Assembly (NCBI RefSeq): GCF_027595985.1 | Contig: NC_073305.1 | Location: forward strand, 110,194,035-110,258,034 | Length of the DNA stretch: 64,000 nt | Source of the DNA: Sorex araneus | Taxonomy: Eukaryota; Chordata; Mammalia; Eulipotyphla; Soricidae | Direction of reading: 5' to 3' | Shown here: positions 1 to 10,206 of the stretch, piece after piece | Numbering within the stretch: the stretch's first letter is position 1 | Layout of the letters: each line of letters starts with the position of its first letter | Position numbers and translations under genes: made by a program | The notes under the pieces: model-generated | What the model saw: the letters and a program-made list of their open reading frames with translations, nothing else | Database searches by the model: none | What the model was told of the DNA's origin: nothing

Positions 1-930
1 AATTGAAGGACCAAGGATTGTATTAAATTGGAGGTCATAGATATTAGATTCTGATTAGACAAAGATATTAGACTTTACAGATACATTTTTGAAACATTTT
101 TATTGATGGAAAATGTTATTATGTAACTGTTAATGATAGTTTTCCAGTCACATAATTCAAATACCACATCCATCATCAGTGTATTGTATTATTTCTACAG
201 CCCACAAGAGTTTAATATGACCGCCCCCCTCCAGAAAGACCAATTCTATGAATAGGGGAGAAGGGTATTCTTTGGTCTAGATCAATACTGGAATTCCTTG
301 AATATGTCAACCATAATGCAAAACTATGCAAAGTTGGTACCTTTGAATAATATTTTGCTTACTTGTTCCCTGAAAGCTTTCAAGAAATGGTTTCTTACAT
401 AAGTTATAAGAGAAACTTAATGCATAAATTTAATAGGCATTAAGTTGTTTCTTGAAAATATGTATATTTTTATTAAAAATTACAAGAATCAGACACTGCT
501 GAATAAGACGTGAGTCATCATTTTCCACTACAAGACTAACATTGATAGATGCAATCAGATTTTTAAAAGCCATAAAACTTCTATAATTTTATCTTAAACC
601 GGGCATCTTTAGCATCACAACAAAACACAGCAAAGCAAAAATCAGTCATTCCATCTGTAATGACTGACTATTGGATTGGAGCAGTGTTTTTTTTTTTGTC
701 TACAGTCTGGAAAAGAACCTAAATCTGGAACAACCTGGTTGGCACTTTCTTACTCCTTCAAGGAAACAAACAAAACAAAAATCACTCTTTTCATTTATAT
801 TCTGTCAAATAAGAACCCAGTTTTTAAACTTATTCACCAATCGTTAAAAATGCCAGAATTATTTCATTTCAAAATACTCCATAAAATTTAAGATTTTTTT
901 TATAAAAACTTTTAGTTATGTATTTATTTT
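1..930. other. AT-rich DNA without a recognised feature
   Basis: I see no gene, RNA or recognisable repeat here. Short open frames lack any family signature and sit in AT-rich sequence. Very old decayed repeats could be present below what I can recognise by eye. Confidence 0.5.
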
Positions 931-931
931 T

Positions 932-1082
932 TTTATTTTGGAGCACATCCAGCAGTACTCCTGGCTCTGTGCTCAAGAATAACTCCTGGCAGGCCCAAGG
1001 GACCAAATGGGGTGCTGAAGATTGAATCTACTTCAGTTGTGTGCAAGGCAGGGGTCTTACCTGCTTTACTATCTCTCCATCA
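932..1082 (-). mobile_element. Old tRNA-derived SINE, antisense
   Basis: Read on the minus strand, this shows a diverged version of the window's SINE: a GGAGAGATAG-like head, a GCAAGGCAGG-like middle, then tail motifs matching CCTGAGTGCAGAGCCAGGAGTA. It differs strongly from the young copies, so it belongs to an older subfamily. No clear TSD is seen. Confidence 0.7.
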
Positions 1083-1097
1083 CTGTTTTGTTTTTCC

Positions 1098-1450
1098 TTC
1101 AAAATTTTATTTTATTAAAGCACCATAATTACAATGTTACTCATACTTGGGTTTTTGACATACAATATTCTATCACCAGTCCACAACCAGTGTTTTGAGA
1201 TTCCCTCTCCTACCCACCAACCCCCACCCCAGCCTGCCATCTTGATAGGCACCTTGTATATTTGTATATTAAAATTTGGGTCAAGATAGTTCAGTGTCAT
1301 TGACTCTGTGGTTTGCATATTTAGCTCTGTCATTCATTTAACAGTAACAATTTACCTAGTTCTCTTTTACCCTTGCTCCTGTTGCTTCTCATCTCTCTTT
1401 ACCCCTTCCACTTCACTCTATTTTTTTCTCCTCCCTATACTCTGGGCAAA
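1098..1450 (-). mobile_element. L1 3' end, antisense and 5'-truncated
   Basis: On the minus strand this ends in a TTTTATT-rich (poly(A)) border and contains the G-rich polypurine tract (CCCCACCCC at 1224-1232 on the plus strand) and ACTGGTGATAGAATATTG-like sequence that also mark the 3' end of the shrew L1 at 17480-17935. Only the 3' UTR remains. The outer edge is approximate. Confidence 0.65.
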
Positions 1451-1528
1451 GGATGATTTATGAATCTCCTCCCTTAAATGATTGCATTTTAGAGTAACTT
1501 ATTGAGGAAATGTTTCTCCTTTCAAAGA

Positions 1529-1755
1529 TAGCACTGTAGCACTGTAGCGCTGTCGTCCCATAGTTTATTGATTTGTTTGAGCAGGCACCAGTAACGTCAC
1601 CATTGTGAGACTTGTTGTTACTGTTTTTGGCATATGAAATATGCCATGGGTAGCTTGCCAAGTTCTGCCATGCAAGAGGGATACTCAGGTGGCTTGCCGG
1701 GCTCTTGAAGAGGGATGGAGGAATCAAACCCCGGTCGGCCGCAAGCAAGACAAAC
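1529..1755 (-). mobile_element. RTE-tailed SINE (SINE-R), antisense
   Basis: The plus strand starts with the reverse complement of a short tandem tail (TAGCACTG twice, then TAGCGCTG) and the RTE-derived tail. The conserved block complementary to CAATGGTGACGTTACTGG follows, and then the tRNA-Ala-like head. The head breaks off at about 1755, where a second SINE in the opposite orientation starts, giving a head-to-head pair. Confidence 0.85.
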
Positions 1756-1928
1756 ACTGGAGCGATAGTACAGTGGGTAGGGCATTTGCCTTGCATGCAG
1801 CTGACCCGGGTTCGATTCCCAGCATCCCATATGGTCTCCTGAGCACCGCCAGAAGTAATTCCTGAATGCAGAGCCAGGAGTAACCCCTGTGCATCACCAG
1901 GTGTGACCCCAAAGCAAAAATTAAAGAA
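1756..1928 (+). mobile_element. Poly(A)-tailed SINE (SINE-A)
   Basis: It starts with ACTGGAGCGATAGTACAG (A-box region), has a perfect B box GGTTCGATTCC and ends CAGGTGTGACCCCAAAGC followed by an A-rich tail. It lies directly head-to-head with the antisense SINE-R before it, so together they form an imperfect inverted repeat of about 400 bp. Confidence 0.9.
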
Positions 1929-1929
1929 A

Positions 1930-3661
1930 TAAAATTTTAAATGTAATTGTTTAATATTCATGTTAAGTCATAGTTTTCTTAGAACTTTTCTCACATTTAT
2001 TTTCAATCTATTATCTAAGTATTTTGAGAGTGAAAGAGATCCAGATTTTCTTTGATCTTTATAAGTAAAAGCACTTATTTTATAATCATGCTCATTTTAC
2101 ATATCATGTGTACTCACTAACCAGGAATTTAAATGGTCAAATATCCCTGTTATTGAAGGGTCCTGGAGTACCTTGACTTAATTAATCCCAAATGATTGCA
2201 AACTATGAAAGTCAGATCAATAGTATTTGAACTATCAACCATGATTTTTTTTCCCTTTCTCAGAGCCAAACTGTACATGAAACTTCCAGTAGCATGTTAT
2301 ACACTGCTCTTAACTACATAGCTCGTTATATTTGTCCTCAAGTCTGATTTTTATATGCCCCAGTAGAGATAGGAATCTTGTTTATAATGGCAGAAAAATA
2401 TCATTCAGTCTGAAGAAATGCACATAGATCTGATCTTTTTATTAAAATTCTAACTTCTTAAAGACTGATGCTTCTTAAGATTGACATAAATTCTTCAAGA
2501 TCTGAGTACATTTTACATTTATTTTTCATATTGACATCTTATAAGACTCAAAATTAATATTCCCATATATAATTATTATTATCTTCAATAGTCTGAATTT
2601 TGCATGCTTATTGCTCCCTGCTGCCCCAGTGTTTTATGAGTAGGTATAATTTTACATTATTCTCTAATTAAACATTGGAGCATTTTTTAAAAATGTATCT
2701 GACAATGGTTTGTTGTATTAAAATACAGCTATGCACTGATATTGAAGACCTTCATAATACTAACAAAAACACAGCATGATTTAAATTACTTTTAAGAAAG
2801 TGAAACAAATATTTTTTCTTCATATAACTTGGTTAAATTCATAACTTGGTCTCCTGGGTAAATTAAAGTTAACCGTTGAGTAGAGATCAATAGAGGGAGT
2901 AGCTACAAAACTCAGACTTGAGAAAAGAAGCCATGGGAAGAGAGGAGTGTCAAAATAGATGAAGAAAATGTTAGCAGATGAGCAACAGGATCAATAAAGG
3001 CAGGATGAGAAGAATAGAGCTGCATATTAAGAAAATGGAAAGTGGAATGTGTGGGCAGGCCAGGAAAGAGAGAACCAGATTGGCATGACAGTGAGGCCTT
3101 ACAGATATACTAGAAATTGGAAGAGTTCTGCAGGAAGCTGGAAGACCTCTGTAGAAAGATGAAGATCTCTACAGAAAACTAGAAGAGCTCTGGAAGAAAC
3201 TGAGTGAAATTCTGTAGAAACTGGGTTTAACTAGAAGGATGCTCTAGAAAGCAAGGAAATAAAAGTTGGAGTCAGAGATTGGCAGTCAAGGCTATGAATG
3301 AATAATGGAAATGCAGAATGGAGTTGGAACAAAATAGACCATTGATTTTGTCTGTTATAATGAGCTTTATTTAATGGCTTTTACTGAAATTCTCCCATGT
3401 CAATGTGCAGAGTAGTTTAAAGAAGCTTAATGCATGTAGATGAGCTATAACTAAATGCATAGTTTTAGTGTTCTTTAATCAGTTGTTTTCCATTGCATGT
3501 GTGAATGACTGAAGGTGTGAGTAGGAACTTACCAGCAAATGAGAAAGATGCACAAAGATTTTTTAATGCTATGAACTGAATTTCTGTTACTACAGAAGCT
3601 CTTGTTGAGTATTCATAATATTTATATGATCTCATTCCTAGTTTCCAGAGCTATCTGCATA
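1930..3661. other. AT-rich DNA; degenerate purine-rich repeats at about 3110-3260
   Basis: No gene is seen. From about 3110 to 3260 a purine-rich stretch repeats variants of GGAAGAGYTCTGCAGAAA-CTGGAAG with an irregular spacing of about 28-35 bp. This could be the remnant of an LTR or satellite, or simply low-complexity sequence. Confidence 0.45.
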
Positions 3662-3678
3662 AAATTCTGAATTCTTCA

Positions 3679-3704
3679 TTTTTTTTTGTTTTTGTTTTTT
3701 TTTC

Positions 3705-3734
<30 letters not shown>
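3679..3734 (-). mobile_element. Poly(A)-only retroposition (plus strand poly(T)) with 17-bp TSD
   Basis: A 56-bp tract that is almost pure T (two G, two C) lies exactly between two identical 17-bp copies of AAATTCTGAATTCTTCA at 3662-3678 and 3735-3751. Perfect flanking duplications of this length are the mark of L1-driven target-primed insertion. Nothing but the poly(A) tail, antisense here, was copied. This reading is inference; the repeat itself is seen directly. Confidence 0.8.
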
Positions 3735-3737
<3 letters not shown>

Positions 3738-3778
3738 TTCTGAATTCTTCAGGCCAACAACCAGACTAGTTGTAAAAT

Positions 3779-3836
3779 CAACAAACACACACAGAAACAC
3801 AGACACAGAGACACACAGACACACACATACATATGT
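3779..3836 (+). repeat. Imperfect CA microsatellite
   Basis: An interrupted CACACA/CAGACA array of about 55 bp, on the plus strand. No other signal is seen between here and the LTR at 4302. Confidence 0.85.
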
Positions 3837-4301
3837 AAAAGACAATCTGCTATGTGCAATTTTTCCTTAACTTCTTGCCCAAGAGACTAAGAGAGGTAGG
3901 GGTAAGTTTCCTTTTTAATTTGTTTATACCTGTATTCTTAGAAATATAAACCTCATAAATTATATACTTTCTCAGAAATGAAGGAATATTGGATTTAACC
4001 TTGTCAGTGACCCTTACATAGGCAGGGATACTGATATGCTTTAAGGTGGAACATGAGTTTCTTTATCTTAGAATTTCTTCAGCTGACTGTTAGATCTGAG
4101 AGCTCCAGTTCATTTGTAGAGACTTCAACACTTCAACATGGAAAACATAAGTCATATGCCACAATATTAGTATATGTTCTAACATATAGCAATGTCTTAT
4201 CAAAGAAGGCATATTGTGACTTAAGCTCAAAAATAAGATGGTTCACTTCTTGAGGTCACTGACTTTTTCCTTTCCTGCGAACTTATTTCTTAATCAAACT
4301 G

Positions 4302-5472
4302 TGTAGGATAACATTGGGTTTGTCCTTTTAGCTTTGCCACTGGGAACTTAGTTTACCTTAAAGCAATGTCCTTTCTGTATTGACACAGGAAGACAGTTAA
4401 TATTATGCTTTTTAACTTGGGAGCTGATTGACTCCAATAATATTTACTCTTGGGCATCTGCTTTCTCAACTCAGTTACCCCTTAGTTCCTAGCACTCCAA
4501 AAGAAAGGTCCCAACAAGGTACGAGGACCCAGGGCAAGTTGTGAGCTACCCTGGCATTGAAATGGGCCAGGCCAAAGTGCCACAATACTCAACTATAAGT
4601 TGAGAACATGGTGATAGACAAATTCTGTCATGATCCAAAAGTAACGATAAGACTAGGATCCTGCTGGGGTTGGGAAGACTAACCTGGCCTAAAGACTGTG
4701 GTCTGGAATATATAGTGAGATGTCCTCAGGAAGAACCAAACTTTAAGTTTGAAATATCTCTTACTGTGCTCATACAGAATGACATTGCTAGAAATATCAG
4801 AAGTAGATTTACTACAACTAATTAAGTGGATTACTAGCTGAGGAAAGAAGAAAGCAACACACCCTGGATGGGATCCCGCCCTGAAGCGGATCTCCTTCTA
4901 ATCTGGAGTGATCTCTTTAGATGAGATTTTGTTGATCTCCTGGAGGAGTGGTCTTACTCCTCTTTGTTGATTTGTTACTGTTCAACCCACCTTTGTGTCA
5001 CTACCTTATGTGATTTCTATATAAACTAAGACTGTAGGAGAAGGTACAGAAGCAGGGAGAAGACACAGAAGCAGAGTACAGAGTGAAAGAGAATCATTGG
5101 AGCCAGATGCACGGGAAAGAAAGAACACAAAGTGAGTGAGAATCAGAGTCAGAGTCAGAGTCAGAAGTGAGAGTGAGTGGGTCTCCAGAGACTAAAGCAG
5201 AAAGGCTCCAAAGAGAGAGATCAGAAGAAGAGAGATTGGAAGAGATCTGAGGAGAGACAACAGAGACAGAGATAGAGAGACAGACAGAAGAGAGCACATT
5301 AGCACACACAGAAGCAGAGCACAAAGGAGGAGCCATCTCTATCCGGTCCATATACAGCAGCTCAAGAGCACCAAACGCAAGCAGCGAGAGAGCAAGAGCG
5401 CCACCCCAAGAGCCCGAGAACAACACACACACATCACCCCCCTCCAGTGCGCACACATTTGTATTTTTTACA
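4302..5472 (+). mobile_element. Solo LTR of an endogenous retrovirus, copy 1
   Basis: The element runs from TGTAGGATAACATTG to TTTTTTACA and is flanked by the 6-bp duplication AAACTG (4296-4301 and 5473-5478). TG...CA ends with a 6-bp TSD are typical of retroviral integration, and 6 bp suggests a class II (ERVK-like) element; that class call is inference. The body closely follows the LTRs at 23590-24882 and 57558-58591, including the CCCAGGGCAAG and AACTATAAGTTGAGA segments. Near the 3' end there is a purine-rich stretch with GTCAGA repeats at about 5146-5165. No internal viral genes are present. Open frames inside it (for example minus-strand 5094-5483) have no recognisable product. Confidence 0.85.
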
Positions 5473-5615
5473 AAACTGTTCAAGTTTTAAATTCAAAATT
5501 GCCTTATAGGAAAGTATTGATGTGTAAAATACTCTATTCATTGTGAGTCACAGTTCCAAATATCTTTGGTATATCCTTACGTTCACTAAGTATGTATCCC
5601 ATGTTTTGAAGTGAC

Positions 5616-5633
5616 AAAAAAGGGTAAATGTCT
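5616..5633 (+). repeat. 18-bp target-site duplication, left copy (NONO retrocopy)
   Basis: AAAAAAGGGTAAATGTCT is repeated exactly at 7994-8011. The two copies bracket the NONO-derived sequence and define its insertion limits. Confidence 0.95.
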
Positions 5634-7993
5634 CGGGGCGGTAGGGGCCAGGTAGCGTCGCCATTACTCTGAGGAGAGGCCAGTCAGTGGAGGGGTGCAA
5701 GAATGCAGAGCAATAAAACCTTCAACTTGGAGAAGCAAAACCATGCTCCAAGGAAGCATCATCAGCACCATCACCAACAGCACCACCAGCAGCAGTAGCA
5801 ACAGCCGCCTCCAATACCTGCAACATGGCAACAAGCCAGCAGCCAAAATGAAGGCTTGACTATTGACCTTAAGAATTTTAGAAAACCAGGAGAGAAGACC
5901 TTTACCCAGCGTAGCCGGCTCTTTGTGGGCAATCTTCCTCCTGATATCACCAAGGAGGAAATGAGGAAACTGAGAAATATGGGAAAGCTGGTGAAGTCTT
6001 CATTCATAAGGATAAGGGCTTTGGCTTTATTCGCTTGGAAACACGAACTCTAGCCGAGATTGCCAAAGTGGAGCTGGACAACATGCCACTCCGTGGCAAG
6101 CAGCTTCGTGTGCGCTTTGCTTGCCATAGTGCATCTCTCACAGTTCGAAACCTTCCTCAATATGTGTCCAATGAACTGCTGGAGGAGGCCTTTTCTGTGT
6201 CTGGCCAGGTAGAGAGGGCTGTGGTCATTGTGGATGATCGAGGAAGGCCCTCTGGAAAAGGCATTGTTGAATTCTCAGGGAAACCAGCTGCTCGGAAAGC
6301 TCTGGACAGATGTAGTGAAGGCTCTTTCCTGCTAACCACATTTCCGAGGCCTGTGACTGTGGAGCCCATGGACCAGTTAGATGATGAAGAGGGGTTACCA
6401 GAAAAACTGGTTATGAGGAACCAGCAATTTCACAAGGAAAGAGAACAACCACCCAGATTTGCCCAGCCTGGCTCATTTGAGTATGAGTATGCCATGCGCT
6501 GGAAGGCACTCATTGAGATGGAGAAACAGCAGCAAGACCAAGTGGACCGTAATATCAAGGAGGCTCGTGAGAAGCTGGAAATGGAGATGGAGGCTGCTCG
6601 TCATGAGCACCAGGTCGTGCTCATGAGGCAGGATTTGATGAGGCGCCAAAAAGAACTTCGAAGAATGGAATCGCTCCATAATCAAGAAGTGCAAAAACGA
6701 AAGCAACTGGAGCTCAGGCAGGAGGAGGAGCGTAGGCGCTGCAAGGAAGAGATGTGGAGACAACAGGAAGAAATGATGCGGCCACAGCAGGAAGGATTCA
6801 AGGGAACCTTCCCTGATGCGGTATATCTCCCATGTGCCTATAATAGAGAACAGGAGCTGCGGATGGGTCAGATGGCTATGGGAGGTGCTGTGGGCATAAA
6901 CAACAGAGGTGCCATGCCTCCTGCTCCTGTACCGGCTGGTACCCCAGCTCCTCCAGGGCCTGCCACTATGATGCCAGATGGAACCTTGGGATTGACCCCA
7001 CCAACGACTGAGCGCTTTGACCAGGCTGCTACAATGGAAGGAATTGGGGCAATTGGTGGAACCTCTTCTGCTTTCAACCGTGCGGCTCCTGGAGCTGAAT
7101 TTGCTCCAAACAAACGTCGCCGATACTAATAAAATTGCACTGTCTAGTTTCCTAAAACCCTTAAAGAAAAGGACCCTTTTTGGACTAGCCAGAATTCTAC
7201 CCTGGAAAAGTGTTAGGGATTCCTCCCAATAGTTAGGTCTTCCCTGCCTATAGTATTCTATCTAGGGAGTATGCTGGAGGCAGAGGGCAAGGGAGGGGAG
7301 ATCATTACAAATCAATGCTGTGTGGTATATTGTTTCTGTGTGGTGCATTCCTGAAGTCTCATGTGATTGTTGAGCCTAAGGGAACCATGACAAAATGGAT
7401 CCAGTTAGAGCCCCATTACTCATGATCATTCCATTTGTCCATCTTGTTCTATTTGCTTATTCATAACCTGCAACCCCAAAGACACTGCCATGTATACCAC
7501 TAAAACCAAACATCCCCCATGACCTTAGCCCCATTGCTTCATTCACTCCCAGGTCGGAATTCCAGCAAATGTCCATAGAGGTCACAGACAACATATGTAC
7601 TGGTTCTGTTATATCCCATATATTACCCTTTCATGTCTTAAGGAAGACATTTTCTCTTAGAGATTTTCATTTAAGTATATCTTTAAAAAATCTTGTGTTA
7701 ACTTGCCTTCATTATTTTCTTGGGTAAGGAAAATCCCATGGATCACCAATTTTGTCTATGATGTTGCTCGTCACAGCTTTTCTTGATAGGCCCAGTACAA
7801 TCTTGGAAATAGGGTTGCTTTAGGCTAAAGGTCAGACAGTAGCTCTTCAGCTTGCCTGTCTTAGGTAGTTATGCTGTTCATTTTTTATTAGTGTGCCATG
7901 TTTGATTTGTCCCTGATAATCTTTGGGGTTTTTCTGAGATATGGAGCAGTAAAGCAGCATCACCTTATTAAAATACATTTTAAGCCTTTTTTA
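5634..7993 (+). pseudogene. Processed pseudogene of NONO (p54nrb)
   Basis: NONO is a nuclear DBHS-family RNA/DNA-binding protein of paraspeckles that acts in splicing and transcription. This copy has no introns. Its parts are a 5' UTR of about 69 nt, a start codon at 5703, a stop at 7127-7129, about 860 nt of 3' UTR, an ATTAAA signal, a very short A-tail and an 18-bp TSD. A CAG-to-TAG change stops translation at 5796-5798 in the N-terminal Gln tract. A 4-nt deletion near 5972 shifts the frame inside RRM1, and the reading frame then continues open from 6035 to 7129 through the end of RRM1, RRM2 (about 6137-6350), the NOPS region, the charged coiled coil (about 6500-6780) and the Pro/Gly-rich C-terminus ending NKRRRY. 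Between codons for PDA and REQ there are 24 extra in-frame nucleotides (6819-6842) starting with GT. Several changes look like CpG or point decay (for example MWRQQ and MRPQQ in the Arg-rich helix). A normal NONO protein cannot be made. Confidence 0.97.
7967..7972 (+). promoter_or_regulatory. ATTAAA poly(A) signal of the NONO retrocopy
   Basis: ATTAAA lies about 20 nt upstream of the TTTTTTAAAAAAA junction with the right TSD. It fits the signal used by the parent mRNA. It has no expected function here. Confidence 0.7.
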
Positions 7994-8011
7994 AAAAAAG
8001 GGTAAATGTCT
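7994..8011 (+). repeat. 18-bp target-site duplication, right copy (NONO retrocopy)
   Basis: Exact copy of 5616-5633. The A-run at its left end merges with the short poly(A) tail, so the border is uncertain by a few bases. Confidence 0.95.
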
Positions 8012-8339
8012 GCATTTCTAATAGAGTTTTAAAACTGTGGGGTTTTTAAAGTAAGGCAATTGTTTAAAAGAAAACAAAAATTGTTTCACACTAAGATGAA
8101 ATGGGTTTTAGATCAAAATAATTCTTTTTATAAAGTAGTATTATAGATAAACATAAACTCCACATCACAACTTGGATATTTACAGGCACTTTTCCAGATT
8201 ATTTTCAAGAAAATATCTTGATACAGCAATAGTAGAAGTCATTGGTTAATAAAAAAGCACAATCTATAAATATGGTTAGAAAAATCATCCATATTTGAGG
8301 TTAACTGTGCATATGAATTTGCTGAAGAACATAAGATGT

Positions 8340-8815
8340 GCTCTCTAAATTAAAATGAAAATAGCTGGGTCTGGATCACACACCTAACATAAAAGCCAAT
8401 TCAAAGTGTATCAAAGACATTGAGATCAGACCAGAATCTCTAAACCACACTGAGGAAAATATAGGCAGAACAACGCAAGATCTGGACCTCAAAGTTGTTT
8501 TAAATGATACAACATCAATGGCAGAGACAACAGAATAAAAAATAAACAAATGGGATCTAATTTAGTTTAAGAGTTTTAATTTAATTCTTTAATTTAAGAG
8601 TTTCTAAGTGACAAAATATTCATGGGCTATAAAACTGAAAGACAACTAACTAAATGAGAGAAAATGTTTTCAGTCAACACATAGATAAAGGATTGATATC
8701 CAGGATATATAAAGTACTCATTAAGATGAACAAAAAATCCTAAAACCCCATTTAAAAATGGGAAGAGTAAATGATCAGGAACTTTTATGAGGAAGACCAG
8801 AAGTTCATAGTGTAG
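8340..8815 (+). mobile_element. Old L1 ORF2 fragment
   Basis: Decayed reading frames recall the C-terminal part of L1 ORF2: ACAATCAATGGCAGAGACAACAG-like and GATATCCAGGATATATAAAGT-like segments are typical of mammalian L1. Several frameshifts and stops are present. The limits are approximate. Confidence 0.6.
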
Positions 8816-8819
8816 GTGC

Positions 8820-9255
8820 ACAATATGTTTGGTGGCCGAGAACCGAGCTGTTCAGCATACTTAGAACATCCAAGTGGGTTCAAGGTATAGGACTGCACAT
8901 AGCTGTGATTGATCATTTACAGAGCATTTTAACTGAGACAATTCTCTTGGGTGTCAAGGAGACACTCTGTTTCCCAGGGGCTATACGGACATTCGCCCAG
9001 GGGCAGCAAGAATTATATTGCTGTTCTCTTTCCCTGGTTCTTAGTAAATATTAAACAATTAAGTTTACTTCTTATTAATACTTGCAGTTATTTGGATAAA
9101 CACAATATGAGTTATAGATTCCAAAACTTAGTTCTTTGGCCTTCAAGGGCAAGATTGCTGGGCTTCTACCATAAATCCCAGACTGGGTCCTCAGGCCGGT
9201 TTATCTCTTCCTTTCCCGTGGAGGTCCTGTCTCTTAAGTCATTGTGGCTTGCATC
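8820..9255. other. Unclassified sequence left of an L1 insertion
   Basis: There is no clear gene. A CGGACATTCGCCCAGGG-like block here and TATTCGCTGCTCGCCCAGGG at about 9640 are faintly similar, so 8820-9255 and 9605-9720 may belong to one old repeat or LTR. I cannot name it. Confidence 0.3.
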
Positions 9256-9269
9256 AAGATAGTGCTGTT

Positions 9270-9590
9270 GGGGAAGGGAGCTGCGGGCTGAATGAGGGCT
9301 AGAGACTGAGCACAGCGGCCACTCAACACCTTTATTGCAAACCACAACAGCTAATTAGAGAGAGAAAACAGAAGGGAATGCCTTGCCACAGTGGCAGGGT
9401 GGGGTGGGGGGGAGATGGGATTGGGGAGGGTGGGAGGGACACTGGGTTTACGGGTGGTGGAGAATGGGCACTGGTGAAGGGATGGGTTCCAAACTTTGTA
9501 TGAGGGAAGTATAAGCACAAAAGTGTATAAATCTGTAACTGTACCCTCACGGTGATTCTCTAATTAAAAATAAATAAATTTAAAAAAAAA
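9270..9590 (+). mobile_element. 5'-truncated L1 (3' UTR only) with 14-bp TSD
   Basis: AAGATAGTGCTGTT occurs at 9256-9269 and again at 9591-9604. The insert matches the 3' UTR of the L1 at 17480-17935: CCACTCAACACCTTT, a GGGTGGGGTGGGGGG tract, GGGCACTGGTGAAGGGATGGGTT, then ATTAAAAATAAATAAA and a poly(A) tail. The insertion is heavily 5'-truncated, as is usual for L1. Confidence 0.93.
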
Positions 9591-9604
9591 AAGATAGTGC
9601 TGTT

Positions 9605-10085
9605 AGGCTTTCTAGATTGTCCCATTTTGATGCAGGGGTATATTCGCTGCTCGCCCAGGGTCTATCCCAGTCCCAAGGTGGGACCTCCCTTTGTGGGTGT
9701 TAAGAACGATGGAAACTGAAGCCTGAGTCAAGTAATTATAATGGATGCCCAGAAGCAGATATATTTCAGAGTCTATCAACTCTCAAACACTAGGAGCATA
9801 GCATTAATGAATATTCTGTGTTAAAGCAAAAAACATGCTTTAAGGCAAAATATGTAAAAGCTATAGGGGAAATAGAAAAGCAAGTGATTCACTTCAAATG
9901 AAAAGTCCAAAATCACCTAAGTAACCAAGCCTGACCTGGGGAAATTGTAAAGCATAAAGGAAAGGTTAAAGATAAACTCAGATGATTAGGGGTCCTCATA
10001 AGAGCACTGTAAGCTCCTCGGGGGAGAGGAAAAGGGGCAATTCACTGATGAAGGCTAAAACACTTGAGGTTAATATTTAACAGAC
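9605..10085. other. Intergenic DNA without a recognised gene
   Basis: I see no coding signature. The first about 110 bases may continue the unclassified repeat noted at 8820-9255. Confidence 0.4.
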
Positions 10086-10206
10086 TAGCAGACAAACAAC
10101 AGTCACATGAAAAAATACTCTTCATCACTTATTATTAGGGAAATCCAAATCAAGACAACAATGAGATACCATCTCACACCAGTGAGAATGGCACATATAA
10201 AAAAAA
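10086..10206 (+). mobile_element. L1 ORF2 fragment, left part of a split element
   Basis: The frame from 10107 reads [17 protein letters not shown] and continues into an HLTP motif, which is the conserved C-terminal region of L1 ORF2. It stops at an A-run where the composite retroposon starts. The ORF2 and 3' part of an old L1 resumes at about 17990, so the two may be halves of one element split by younger insertions. Confidence 0.75.

Noticed and set aside
5140..5170. GAGTCA tandem repeats as a CRISPR-like array
   Set aside because: Units are 6 bp without spacers, inside an LTR of a mammalian genome.
5094..5483. 129-codon minus-strand frame
   Set aside because: It is the antisense of the purine-rich end of a solo LTR; its Ser-rich, low-complexity product reflects base composition.
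5703..7129. NONO as a functional gene or retrogene
   Set aside because: A stop codon in the N-terminal Gln tract and a 4-nt deletion in RRM1, together with poly(A) and TSD, make it a processed pseudogene. Only the truncated downstream frame remains open.
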